A stretch of DNA of 11,783 bases from Bacteroidota bacterium (GTDB taxonomy: Bacteria > Bacteroidota > Bacteroidia > Chitinophagales > Chitinophagaceae). The position numbers and the translations under genes were made by a program. Positions 6,323 through 11,783 of the stretch are shown here, piece after piece. The DNA lies in NCBI GenBank assembly GCA_026391115.1, contig JAPLER010000141.1, positions 1 through 11,783 of the forward strand, given 5' to 3'. Within the stretch, counting starts at the first letter, position 1. Each line of letters starts with the position of its first letter. Below the pieces are notes generated by a model that worked only from the letters and a program-made list of their open reading frames with translations, searched no databases and had not been told where the DNA came from.

Positions 6323-7846
6323 ATGCCAATAATTGATTTTAAAATACCTAAATCTGTTGCTAGAGCATTACGATTGCCTACTAATAATATTAAACGACAG
6401 CAGCAACGCGTATTAAAAAAAATACTGAAAAAAGCAAGGTTCACTGAGTTTGGGCAGCAATTTAGATTTGATGAAATATTGATGAGCAAAGATGTTTGCA
6501 AAGCATTTCAAAAAAATGTTCCTGTTTACAACTATAGTTCCATCTACAAAGATTGGTGGTATAAAACGCTTGATGGTGTGAGTGATGTGTGTTGGCCAGG
6601 TAAAATAAAATATTATGCGTTAAGTAGTGGTACTTCTGAATCTGCAAGTAAATATATACCGGTTACCAACGACCTTTTAAAAGGTAACAAAGTTGTAATG
6701 ATTAAGCAGTTGTTAAGTTTAAGAAGTTACGAAGATGTTCCTTTAAGTAGTGCTAGTCGTGGTTGGTTAACTTTAGGAGGTAGTACAGACTTACAAAAAA
6801 AATCAGGGTTTTATGTAGGAGATTTAAGTGGCATTACAGTAAAAAAATCACCATTTTGGTTTCAACCATTTTATAAACCGGGAAAGAAAATAGCCAAAGA
6901 AAAAGATTGGAATAAAAAGTTAAATGATATAGTTGATAAAGCTCCAAAATGGGATATTGGTTTTATTGTTGGTGTGCCTGCTTGGGTGCAAATGTGTATG
7001 GAGATGATTATTGAGAAATATGAACTAAATAATATCCATGACATTTGGCCCAACTTAGATTTTTTTGTACATGGAGGTGTTAGCTTCGAACCTTATAAAA
7101 AAGGATTTGAAAAGCTTTTGGGTAAGCCTATTACTTATATTGAAACTTATCTTGCAAGCGAAGGTTTTATAGCCTATCAATCTCATCAAAATGCAGTAGG
7201 AATGAAGTTGGTAACCAACCAACATATTTTTTTAGAATTCATTCCATTTGACGAAAATAATTTTGATGGAGATGGCAATATGTTGTCAACTGTAAAGCCA
7301 TTAATGTTAGATCAAATAGAAGAAAATATTGATTATGCTTTATTGATAAGCACAACCGCAGGAGCTTGGCGTTATTTAATTGGTGACACTGTAAGACTAA
7401 TTAATAAAGCAGAAAGTGAAATAATCATTACAGGAAGAACCAAGCATTTTTTAAGTTTAGTAGGCGAGCATTTAAGTGTTGATAATATGAATAATGCCTT
7501 GCAAATGGCATCAGAAAAATTGAATATTTCATTGCCCGAATTTACTGTAGCAGGAGAAAAATACAAAGGCTTTTTTGCTCATCACTGGTATATTGCTTGT
7601 AACCAAACAATTGATACAGATTTACTGAAAGTAACTATTGATAATGCTTTAAAGGAATTGAATGATGATTATGCAGTCGAAAGAAAATCTGCATTGAAAG
7701 AAATTTTTGTTACTGTATTGCCCGAAAATGTCTTTATGAATTTTATGATTAGTAAAGGCAAGGTAGGTGGGCAACATAAATTTCCAAGAGTTGTAAAAGG
7801 AGAAATGTTGGAGGATTGGAAAGTATTTATTGAAAATGTTAAATAA
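6323..7846 (+). CDS. GH3-family acyl-adenylating enzyme
   Basis: 507-residue member of the GH3 ('auxin-responsive') family, ANL-superfamily enzymes. Plant members adenylate a carboxylic acid and join it to an amino acid. The bacterial substrate is unknown, so the name does not imply an auxin role. The three ATP/AMP-binding motifs are visible: SSGTSESASKY at residues 101-111, YIETYLASEGF at 272-282, and YLIGDTVRL at 351-359. GRTKHFLSLVGEHLS (371-385) marks the hinge to the C-terminal domain. No signal peptide or membrane segment is apparent, so it is probably cytoplasmic. The ATG at 6323 fits the family N terminus (a short basic leader before RQQQRVLKKIL). It is a single-gene unit, divergent from glmS, with its own TATATTTG promoter element and a long terminator. 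The family call is confident; the reaction is not determined. Confidence 0.9.
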   Translation: MPIIDFKIPKSVARALRLPTNNIKRQQQRVLKKILKKARFTEFGQQFRFDEILMSKDVCKAFQKNVPVYNYSSIYKDWWYKTLDGVSDVCWPGKIKYYALSSGTSESASKYIPVTNDLLKGNKVVMIKQLLSLRSYEDVPLSSASRGWLTLGGSTDLQKKSGFYVGDLSGITVKKSPFWFQPFYKPGKKIAKEKDWNKKLNDIVDKAPKWDIGFIVGVPAWVQMCMEMIIEKYELNNIHDIWPNLDFFVHGGVSFEPYKKGFEKLLGKPITYIETYLASEGFIAYQSHQNAVGMKLVTNQHIFLEFIPFDENNFDGDGNMLSTVKPLMLDQIEENIDYALLISTTAGAWRYLIGDTVRLINKAESEIIITGRTKHFLSLVGEHLSVDNMNNALQMASEKLNISLPEFTVAGEKYKGFFAHHWYIACNQTIDTDLLKVTIDNALKELNDDYAVERKSALKEIFVTVLPENVFMNFMISKGKVGGQHKFPRVVKGEMLEDWKVFIENVK

Positions 7847-7888
7847 AAGAAAGCGTTTTGAAATTTAATTCAAAACGCTTTCTTTTTT
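7845..7888. terminator. Bidirectional terminator after the GH3 gene
   Basis: An 18-bp perfect stem (7845-7862 with 7869-7886) has a 6-nt loop and ends with T tracts on both strands. The arm includes AAAGCGTTTTG. It begins within the GH3 stop codon and ends 3 nt from the stop of the converging gene (7892-7894), so it serves both. Confidence 0.9.
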
Positions 7889-7891
7889 AGG

Positions 7892-8305
7892 TTACTTCAA
7901 TTTCGAAAACACTGTTACAGTACTATCCAAAGAGGTTAAACTTAGTGTACTATCGTTAATGAATTTAACAATAGAAACATCATTGGTAGAATCGCTTTTT
8001 ACAAATAAAGAATCTCTATTCAAATAATACTTTTGAGTTTCAGTTTCCTTGGCAGAAATTATCTGCAAAGTGCTGTCAGCATTGAATTTAAAAGTAGTAG
8101 AATCTTTAAACAAGTAAGGAATGATAACACTTAGTTTATTGGAATCACTAATATTATATGCAGTGTCTATTTTCCAATTACCAACAAGGCTTTTATCAAA
8201 CTTAGGAATAGGCGGCTCTATTTGTTTGGAACGAACAAGATAGAAGTAAATACTTGCACTAATAGCTGCTACTAGTAATGTAGCTATCAAAATTTTAGTT
8301 TTCAT
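7892..8305 (-). CDS. Signal-anchored small protein, lipocalin-like domain
   Basis: 137 residues. I do not recognise a specific family. Residues 5-24 form a hydrophobic helix after MKTK, followed by a basic VRSK. There is no lipobox Cys, so an uncleaved membrane anchor or an ordinary signal peptide is more likely than a lipoprotein. After a Pro-rich linker (PPIPKF, 31-36) comes LVGNWKIDTAY (40-50), the type of opening seen in lipocalin-like beta-barrel domains of Bacteroidota. Then follow short beta strands separated by turns carrying Asp-Ser-Thr/Leu at residues 68, 77, 98, 105, 118 and 127. That regularity suggests stacked beta hairpins. It would reside in the periplasm, facing away from the cytoplasm. 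It is a single gene whose upstream region contains a perfect 14-bp palindrome. Function is unknown. Confidence 0.7.
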   Translation of the reverse strand: MKTKILIATLLVAAISASIYFYLVRSKQIEPPIPKFDKSLVGNWKIDTAYNISDSNKLSVIIPYLFKDSTTFKFNADSTLQIISAKETETQKYYLNRDSLFVKSDSTNDVSIVKFINDSTLSLTSLDSTVTVFSKLK

Positions 8306-8338
8306 TTTTTTTAATTTTAATTGTGAGATAATGTTTTG

Positions 8339-8352
8339 GTGAAAGCTTTCAC
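8339..8352. promoter_or_regulatory. Perfect 14-bp palindrome (possible operator)
   Basis: GTGAAAGCTTTCAC is fully self-complementary with no spacer. It lies 34-47 nt upstream of the minus-strand lipocalin-like gene and about 70 nt upstream of the fmt -7 element, where a repressor or activator could bind. No -7 element was found for the minus-strand gene. Confidence 0.4.
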
Positions 8353-8391
8353 ATATTGATACTGCACATTATTTAATGTAACCCTAAATAA

Positions 8392-8409
8392 ATGTTAAAA
8401 GATGTTAAA
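8392..8409 (+). repeat. ATGTTAAA direct repeat upstream of fmt
   Basis: ATGTTAAA occurs at 8392-8399 and 8402-8409, a 10-nt spacing that places both copies on the same face of the helix. They lie where the -33 region of the fmt promoter would be. Chance is a real possibility in such AT-rich DNA. Confidence 0.3.
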
Positions 8410-8421
8410 GCATTTGGTATA

Positions 8422-8429
8422 TACATTTG
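8422..8429 (+). promoter_or_regulatory. -7 promoter element at fmt (TACATTTG)
   Basis: Exact TAnnTTTG match followed by CCAA. It ends only 6 nt before the fmt ATG at 8436. A start at the usual distance would fall on or next to that ATG, giving a leaderless or nearly leaderless mRNA. Confidence 0.45.
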
Positions 8430-8435
8430 CCAAAT

Positions 8436-9380
8436 ATGGATTACAAAAGTTTGAGAATTGTTTTTTTAGGAACACCTGATTTTGCTGTAGCAAGTTTAGA
8501 TAAGTTGATTAAAGCTGGGTGCAATGTTGTAGGTGTAATCACAGCACCTGATAAACCTGCTGGACGTGGAATGACCTTGCAACAGAGTGCAGTAAAAAAA
8601 TATGCAGTAGAAAATAACTTAAATGTATTACAGCCAGATAAACTTAAAAACCCAGATTTTATAAATGAATTGAAAGCATTAAATGCAGACTTACAAATTG
8701 TTGTTGCTTTTAGAATGTTGCCAGAGATTGTTTGGAATATGTCACCACTTGGTACAGTAAATGTTCACGGTAGTTTGTTGCCACAATATCGTGGTGCAGC
8801 ACCCATAAATTGGGCTATCATTAATGGCGAAAAATATACAGGTGTAACTACTTTTAAACTAAAACACGAAATTGATACCGGTAATATTTTATTGCAAGAT
8901 AAAATTGAAATTACTGAGTCGATGACTGCTAGTGAATTGCACGATATTATGAAAGAAGTGGGTGCAACCCTTTTATTAAAAACAGTTGAAAGCCTTGCCA
9001 ATAAAGCTATTGAGGAAGTTGAGCAAAACGAAACGATAAACGATAAACAAGAAAAGGCTTTGATGCACGCTCCAAAATTGTTTACCGAAACTTGTCAAAT
9101 TGACTTTAATAAAACAGTTGATGAAGTTTACAATTTAGTTAGAGGTTTATCTCCATATCCTGCTGCTTTTACATTTTTGAACAATAAAAAACTGAAAATA
9201 TTCTCTTGTGAAAAGGACATAGAAAATCCCCAAGGAAGCATTGGTAAGCATTTTACTGATAGCAAAAATTATTTAAAATTTGCTTGTAGCAATGGTTGTA
9301 TATCAGTTACAGATTTACAACTTGAAGGAAAAAAACGAATGAGTGTTGAGGAGTTTTTAAGAGGTTACAGAGATGTATAA
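8436..9380 (+). CDS. fmt: Methionyl-tRNA formyltransferase
   Basis: Transfers a formyl group from 10-formyltetrahydrofolate to initiator Met-tRNA, in the cytoplasm. From the ATG at 8436 it is 314 residues, the usual size. An in-frame TTG at 8427 would add three residues (MPN) and is less likely, since family members begin just before the (K)SLRIVFLGTPDFA strand. Visible motifs are GTPDFAV near the N terminus, APDKPAGRG, and NVHGSLLPQYRGAAPINWA with the catalytic Asn and His. The HEIDTGNILLQ motif carries the catalytic Asp. The C-terminal tRNA-binding domain starts around PKLFTETCQIDF and includes VRGLSPYPAAF. All catalytic residues are present. It stands alone and converges on obg, with only 11 nt between stop codons. 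A TAnnTTTG promoter element sits unusually close to the start. Confidence 0.95.
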   Translation: MDYKSLRIVFLGTPDFAVASLDKLIKAGCNVVGVITAPDKPAGRGMTLQQSAVKKYAVENNLNVLQPDKLKNPDFINELKALNADLQIVVAFRMLPEIVWNMSPLGTVNVHGSLLPQYRGAAPINWAIINGEKYTGVTTFKLKHEIDTGNILLQDKIEITESMTASELHDIMKEVGATLLLKTVESLANKAIEEVEQNETINDKQEKALMHAPKLFTETCQIDFNKTVDEVYNLVRGLSPYPAAFTFLNNKKLKIFSCEKDIENPQGSIGKHFTDSKNYLKFACSNGCISVTDLQLEGKKRMSVEEFLRGYRDV

Positions 9381-9382
9381 AT

Positions 9383-9412
9383 ATGCTGAAACTATTGCTT
9401 ATTCAGCATTTC
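9383..9412. terminator. Weak hairpin between fmt and obg
   Basis: An 8-bp perfect stem (9383-9390 with 9402-9409) has an 11-nt loop. The right arm lies inside the last codons of obg. Only three T follow on the plus strand and a mixed A/T stretch on the minus strand, so termination would be weak. It is the only candidate between these convergent genes. Confidence 0.4.
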
Positions 9413-10384
9413 CCATAATGCATCTTTTAATTCCATTAATCCTTTTTGAGTTACAGATGATATAAAAATATGAGGAACATTGCTTGGTAATTCTTTGCTT
9501 ATAGCAGCTTTCAATTCATCATCAAGCATATCGCTTTTGCTTAGTGCAATTAGAAAATCTTTTTGCAACAATTCTGGGTTGTAATTCTCCAATTCTTTAT
9601 GTAAAATATCAAACTCGTGTTTATGATTTTCACTATCAGCAGGTATCACAAAAAGTAGTACACTATTGCGTTCTATATGTCTTAAAAATCTATGTCCTAA
9701 GCCTTTTCCCTCAGCAGCACCTTCAATAATTCCTGGTAAATCGGCAATACAAAAACTTTTATTACCTCTATATTCAACCATACCCAATTGAGGGGTTAAT
9801 GTTGTAAAAGCATAATCAGCAATTTTGGGTTTTGCAGCAGTAATTACACTTAATAAAGTAGATTTGCCAGCATTTGGAAATCCTACCAAACCCACATCAG
9901 CAAGCACTTTAAGCTCTAGTGTTTTCCAACCTTCAACACCTTTCTCACCGGGTTGATGATGATCGGGAACTTGATTTGTTGGAGTAGCAAAATTGCTATT
10001 ACCTAAGCCACCACGGCCACCACGCAGCCAAATTACCTCTTGTCCATCTTCCAAAATTTCAACTTGCAATTCACCAGTTTCTTCATCTCTAGCAATAGTA
10101 CCTAGTGGCACTTCAATAATAATGTCTTTACCATCTTTACCAGTCATATTACTTTTATCGCCACGTGCACCATCTTCTGCCAAAACGTTTTTATAATAAC
10201 GCAAATGCAATAAAGTCCAAAGCTGAGCATTGCCCCTTAAAATAATATGAGCCCCACGTCCACCATCTCCACCATCTGGCCCCCCCAAAGCATCATGTTT
10301 GCTTCGTGAAAAATGTTTACAGCCAGCACCACCATGACCACTTCTTGTAAAAATTCTTATATAATCTATAAAATTCTTTTCCAT
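9392..10384 (-). CDS. obg: GTPase Obg (ribosome-associated)
   Basis: Essential P-loop GTPase that binds the 50S subunit and links ribosome assembly to growth and stress. Residues 1-160 form the Gly-rich Obg domain (for example GGPDGGDGGRG, 34-44, and LRGGRGGLGNSNF, 120-132). The G domain follows: G1 GFPNAGKST (168-176), the TTL switch (194-196), G3 DLPG (215-218), a G4 motif reading SKSD (282-285) instead of NKxD, and G5 SSV (309-311). The Ser-for-Asn change in G4 recurs in Bacteroidota relatives as far as I recall, so it is probably functional. At 330 residues it lacks the C-terminal OCT extension found in Firmicutes. The ATG at 10384 directly precedes the Obg fold. It lies 71 nt downstream of the glycosyltransferase gene on the same strand, with no terminator between them. 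Confidence 0.95.
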   Translation of the reverse strand: MEKNFIDYIRIFTRSGHGGAGCKHFSRSKHDALGGPDGGDGGRGAHIILRGNAQLWTLLHLRYYKNVLAEDGARGDKSNMTGKDGKDIIIEVPLGTIARDEETGELQVEILEDGQEVIWLRGGRGGLGNSNFATPTNQVPDHHQPGEKGVEGWKTLELKVLADVGLVGFPNAGKSTLLSVITAAKPKIADYAFTTLTPQLGMVEYRGNKSFCIADLPGIIEGAAEGKGLGHRFLRHIERNSVLLFVIPADSENHKHEFDILHKELENYNPELLQKDFLIALSKSDMLDDELKAAISKELPSNVPHIFISSVTQKGLMELKDALWEMLNKQ

Positions 10385-10455
10385 AATTTAATATGTGTTT
10401 TCACATTATCTTTTTTAGTCAATTTCAAACGCTACTATACAACTATTTTCTTCTA

Positions 10456-11475
10456 CTAATCATTAGTGATTTGTTTATAGGTACTAATGCCTTTTATAAA
10501 ATGTTTATAAACAATACTCTTGTTATAAACGCCCATTAATGTTTTAAATGACTTTCTATTTTTAGATGTTTTCTTTTTAAACAATATCCAACTTTTTACA
10601 ACAGTAAAATGTGCTTTTACAATTGCCATAAAAAAAGCTGAATCGCCTTGTAATAAACCTTTCCAGGCACTAATGCCATCTAATAAAAACCTAAATGGCA
10701 ACTTCCACACCTTTTCGTACCAAGGTAGGTTTTTGCTCAGCATCCACAAATTATTTCTAAAATTTAGATACACTTTTCTACCACCACGAGGTAATGTACC
10801 AGCCCCCACATGATAAACTATACTTTGCGGACAAACATAAACCTTGTAATTCAGTAGCTGCATTCGCCAGCATAAGTCTATCTCTTCCATATGTGCAAAA
10901 AATGATTCATCAAAGCCTTTACATTCTTTAAACACATTTGCTCTAACAAACATTGCTGCACCTGTTGCCCAAAAAATAGGTCTGGTATCTTTATATTGAT
11001 GGGTATCTTTTTCTAATACATCAAACACACGACCCCTGCTAAATGGATATCCCAAAAAATCAATAAAACCACCACTAGCACCAGCATATTCAAACATTTC
11101 TCTGTTTTTGTAAGCCAGCAATTTAGGTTGACAAGCAGCTATGGCTTTATCATTTTCCATCAATGTTATAATAGGTTCTATCCAATTGGGTGTTACCTCA
11201 ACATCACTATTTAGTAAAACAAAATAATCGGCTTCTATTTGTTGTAATGCCCAATTATATCCGCCAGCAAAACCATCATTTTGCTTATTTACAATTACTT
11301 CAATGGTTGGAAAATTTTCTTTTAAAACCAATAAAGAATCGTCTGTAGAAGCATTGTCTGCTACAATAATTTTTTTGTTGGTGTAGGTAGATGACAAAAC
11401 AAACGGAAGAAATTTCTTTAAATAATCTCTTCCATTATAATTCAAAATTACTATGGCAACTAATGGGTTTGTCAA
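10456..11475 (-). CDS. Family 2 glycosyltransferase
   Basis: 339-residue GT-A fold transferase, probably adding a sugar to a lipid-linked or surface glycan at the inner face of the membrane. The N terminus reads LVAIVILNYNGRDYL (nucleotide-binding strand). ADNASTDDS (residues 40-48) and LLNSDVEV, a DXD-type motif near residue 90, follow. ATGAAMFVRANVF and GFDESFFAHMEEIDLCWR carry the ED(L)CWR-type catalytic region of rhamnosyltransferase-like GT2 enzymes. The C-terminal region (about 240-339) is basic with hydrophobic patches, consistent with membrane association. The start is a TTG at 11475. No ATG occurs in frame between it and the first conserved strand or upstream to the nearest stop. Sugar donor and acceptor cannot be told from sequence. 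It is the first gene on the strand leading into obg. Confidence 0.9.
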   Translation of the reverse strand: MTNPLVAIVILNYNGRDYLKKFLPFVLSSTYTNKKIIVADNASTDDSLLVLKENFPTIEVIVNKQNDGFAGGYNWALQQIEADYFVLLNSDVEVTPNWIEPIITLMENDKAIAACQPKLLAYKNREMFEYAGASGGFIDFLGYPFSRGRVFDVLEKDTHQYKDTRPIFWATGAAMFVRANVFKECKGFDESFFAHMEEIDLCWRMQLLNYKVYVCPQSIVYHVGAGTLPRGGRKVYLNFRNNLWMLSKNLPWYEKVWKLPFRFLLDGISAWKGLLQGDSAFFMAIVKAHFTVVKSWILFKKKTSKNRKSFKTLMGVYNKSIVYKHFIKGISTYKQITND

Positions 11476-11491
11476 TATTATAGGTTGGTGG

Positions 11492-11499
11492 CGAAAATA
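11492..11499 (-). promoter_or_regulatory. Candidate -7 element for the glycosyltransferase gene (TATTTTCG)
   Basis: On the minus strand this reads TATTTTCGCCAC, one mismatch from TAnnTTTG and nearly identical to the candidate at lpdA. It predicts a start about 10 nt before the TTG start codon. No -33 box is evident. Confidence 0.35.
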
Positions 11500-11585
11500 G
11501 TGGTTGAAGTTTATTGCGTTACTTATTATTCAACTTCTTGCAAAAAAATATTCAAACTTGTGTTTATTATAAAACTGTTTTCCTT

Positions 11586-11593
11586 TATGTTTG
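11586..11593 (+). promoter_or_regulatory. -7 promoter element for tRNA-Cys (TATGTTTG)
   Basis: Exact TAnnTTTG match followed by CAAC, 15 nt upstream of the first tRNA base. It predicts a 5' leader of roughly 9 nt for RNase P to remove. A TTG at 11558-11560 could be a -33 box, but the 25-nt gap is longer than usual. Confidence 0.6.
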
Positions 11594-11607
11594 CAACCTC
11601 AAAAAAA

Positions 11608-11678
11608 GGTCCTTTAGCCGAGTGGTTAGGCAAAGCTCTGCAAAAGCTTCTACACCAGTTCGAATCTGGTAGGGACCT
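11608..11678 (+). tRNA. tRNA-Cys (anticodon GCA)
   Basis: A complete cloverleaf can be folded by hand. The acceptor stem is GGTCCTT (11608-11614) with AGGGACC (11671-11677), one G-T pair. The D arm is 11617-11631. The anticodon arm pairs AAGCT with AGCTT around CTGCAAA, giving anticodon GCA at 11640-11642. There is a 4-nt variable loop, and the T arm is ACCAG-TTCGAAT-CTGGT (11654-11670). The discriminator base is T at 11678, the identity element expected for cysteine tRNAs. CCA is not encoded. It is a solitary tRNA gene with its own promoter and terminator. Confidence 0.96.
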
Positions 11679-11688
11679 CAAAACATCT

Positions 11689-11727
11689 AAATAGGAGTGC
11701 TAATTGTAGCACTCCTATTTTTGTTTT
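11689..11727 (+). terminator. Rho-independent terminator after tRNA-Cys
   Basis: A 13-bp perfect stem (11689-11701 with 11708-11720) encloses the 6-nt loop AATTGT. It is followed by TTTTTGTTTT. It lies 10 nt after the tRNA 3' end. Confidence 0.9.
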
Positions 11728-11745
11728 AGGTTAAATAATACTGCA

Positions 11746-11783
11746 ATGGAAAATTTTATATTTGACTTTACCCACAATTATAT
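11746..11783 (+). CDS. Possible start of a new gene (3' cut by window end)
   Basis: An ATG at 11746 opens a frame, MENFIFDFTHNY, that stays open to the window edge (12 codons). It follows the tRNA terminator by about 20 nt. Twelve codons are too few to identify a family or to be sure that this is coding. Confidence 0.25.
   Translation, partial: MENFIFDFTHNY

Noticed and set aside
10393..10406. ATGTG-TTTT-CACAT hairpin upstream of obg
   Set aside because: The stem is only 5 bp and there is no following T tract on the minus strand, so it is too weak to call a terminator or attenuator.
10426..10434. TAGCGTTTG as a promoter for obg (minus strand)
   Set aside because: The spacing between TA and TTTG is three bases rather than two, so it does not fit the -7 consensus well. 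obg may be read from the glycosyltransferase promoter.
11503..11534. GTTGAA ... TTCAAC inverted repeat upstream of the tRNA
   Set aside because: Only 6 bp with a 20-nt loop in AT-rich DNA, with no T tract and no consistent extension. Likely chance.
11485..11694. A 69-codon plus-strand reading frame
   Set aside because: It runs straight through the well-folded tRNA-Cys gene and its promoter, and its protein has no recognisable features.
1..11783. CRISPR arrays, insertion sequences, phage or defence genes
   Set aside because: No regularly spaced repeats, transposase-like frames, terminal inverted repeats or defence-type domains were seen on either strand.

Overview
The window looks like chromosomal housekeeping DNA from a member of the Bacteroidota. 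It is AT-rich, and the start codons lack Shine-Dalgarno sequences and are preceded by A/T-rich leaders. Several genes have a TAnnTTTG promoter element typical of the phylum. The partial first gene is the C-terminal part of PorX, the type IX secretion response regulator, which is restricted to this phylum. The order or genus cannot be fixed from the sequence alone.

Layout: 2-451 (+) is the 3' end of porX, closed by a strong terminator. 539-757 (+) is a small PspC-domain membrane protein. 898-2307 (+) is lpdA (dihydrolipoyl dehydrogenase), closed by a bidirectional terminator. On the minus strand, 6135 down to 2364 is a four-gene unit in the order glmS, gmhA, an M23 peptidase gene and a gmhB-like HAD phosphatase gene. 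The last two are broken: each is split by a frame change at an A-tract, and the phosphatase also lacks a core catalytic strand. Divergent from glmS is a GH3-type acyl-adenylate enzyme (6323-7846, +). It converges through a long bidirectional terminator on a small signal-anchored lipocalin-like protein (7892-8305, -). fmt (8436-9380, +) converges on obg (9392-10384, -), which lies downstream of a family 2 glycosyltransferase gene (10456-11475, -). A tRNA-Cys(GCA) gene (11608-11678, +) with its own promoter and terminator follows. A new reading frame may begin at 11746.

Functional links: glmS supplies glucosamine-6-phosphate for UDP-GlcNAc, used in peptidoglycan and lipid A. gmhA makes sedoheptulose-7-phosphate-derived heptose phosphate, and gmhB would act later in the same ADP-heptose route. 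The M23 enzyme would act on peptidoglycan or other envelope peptides, and the glycosyltransferase on surface glycans. The window therefore leans towards envelope biogenesis, mixed with translation genes (fmt, obg, tRNA-Cys).

I did not find a convincing new defence, mobile or biosynthetic system. The most notable observations are the two adjacent broken genes behind gmhA, a recurring extended -7 promoter motif, and two perfect dyads that could be operators.
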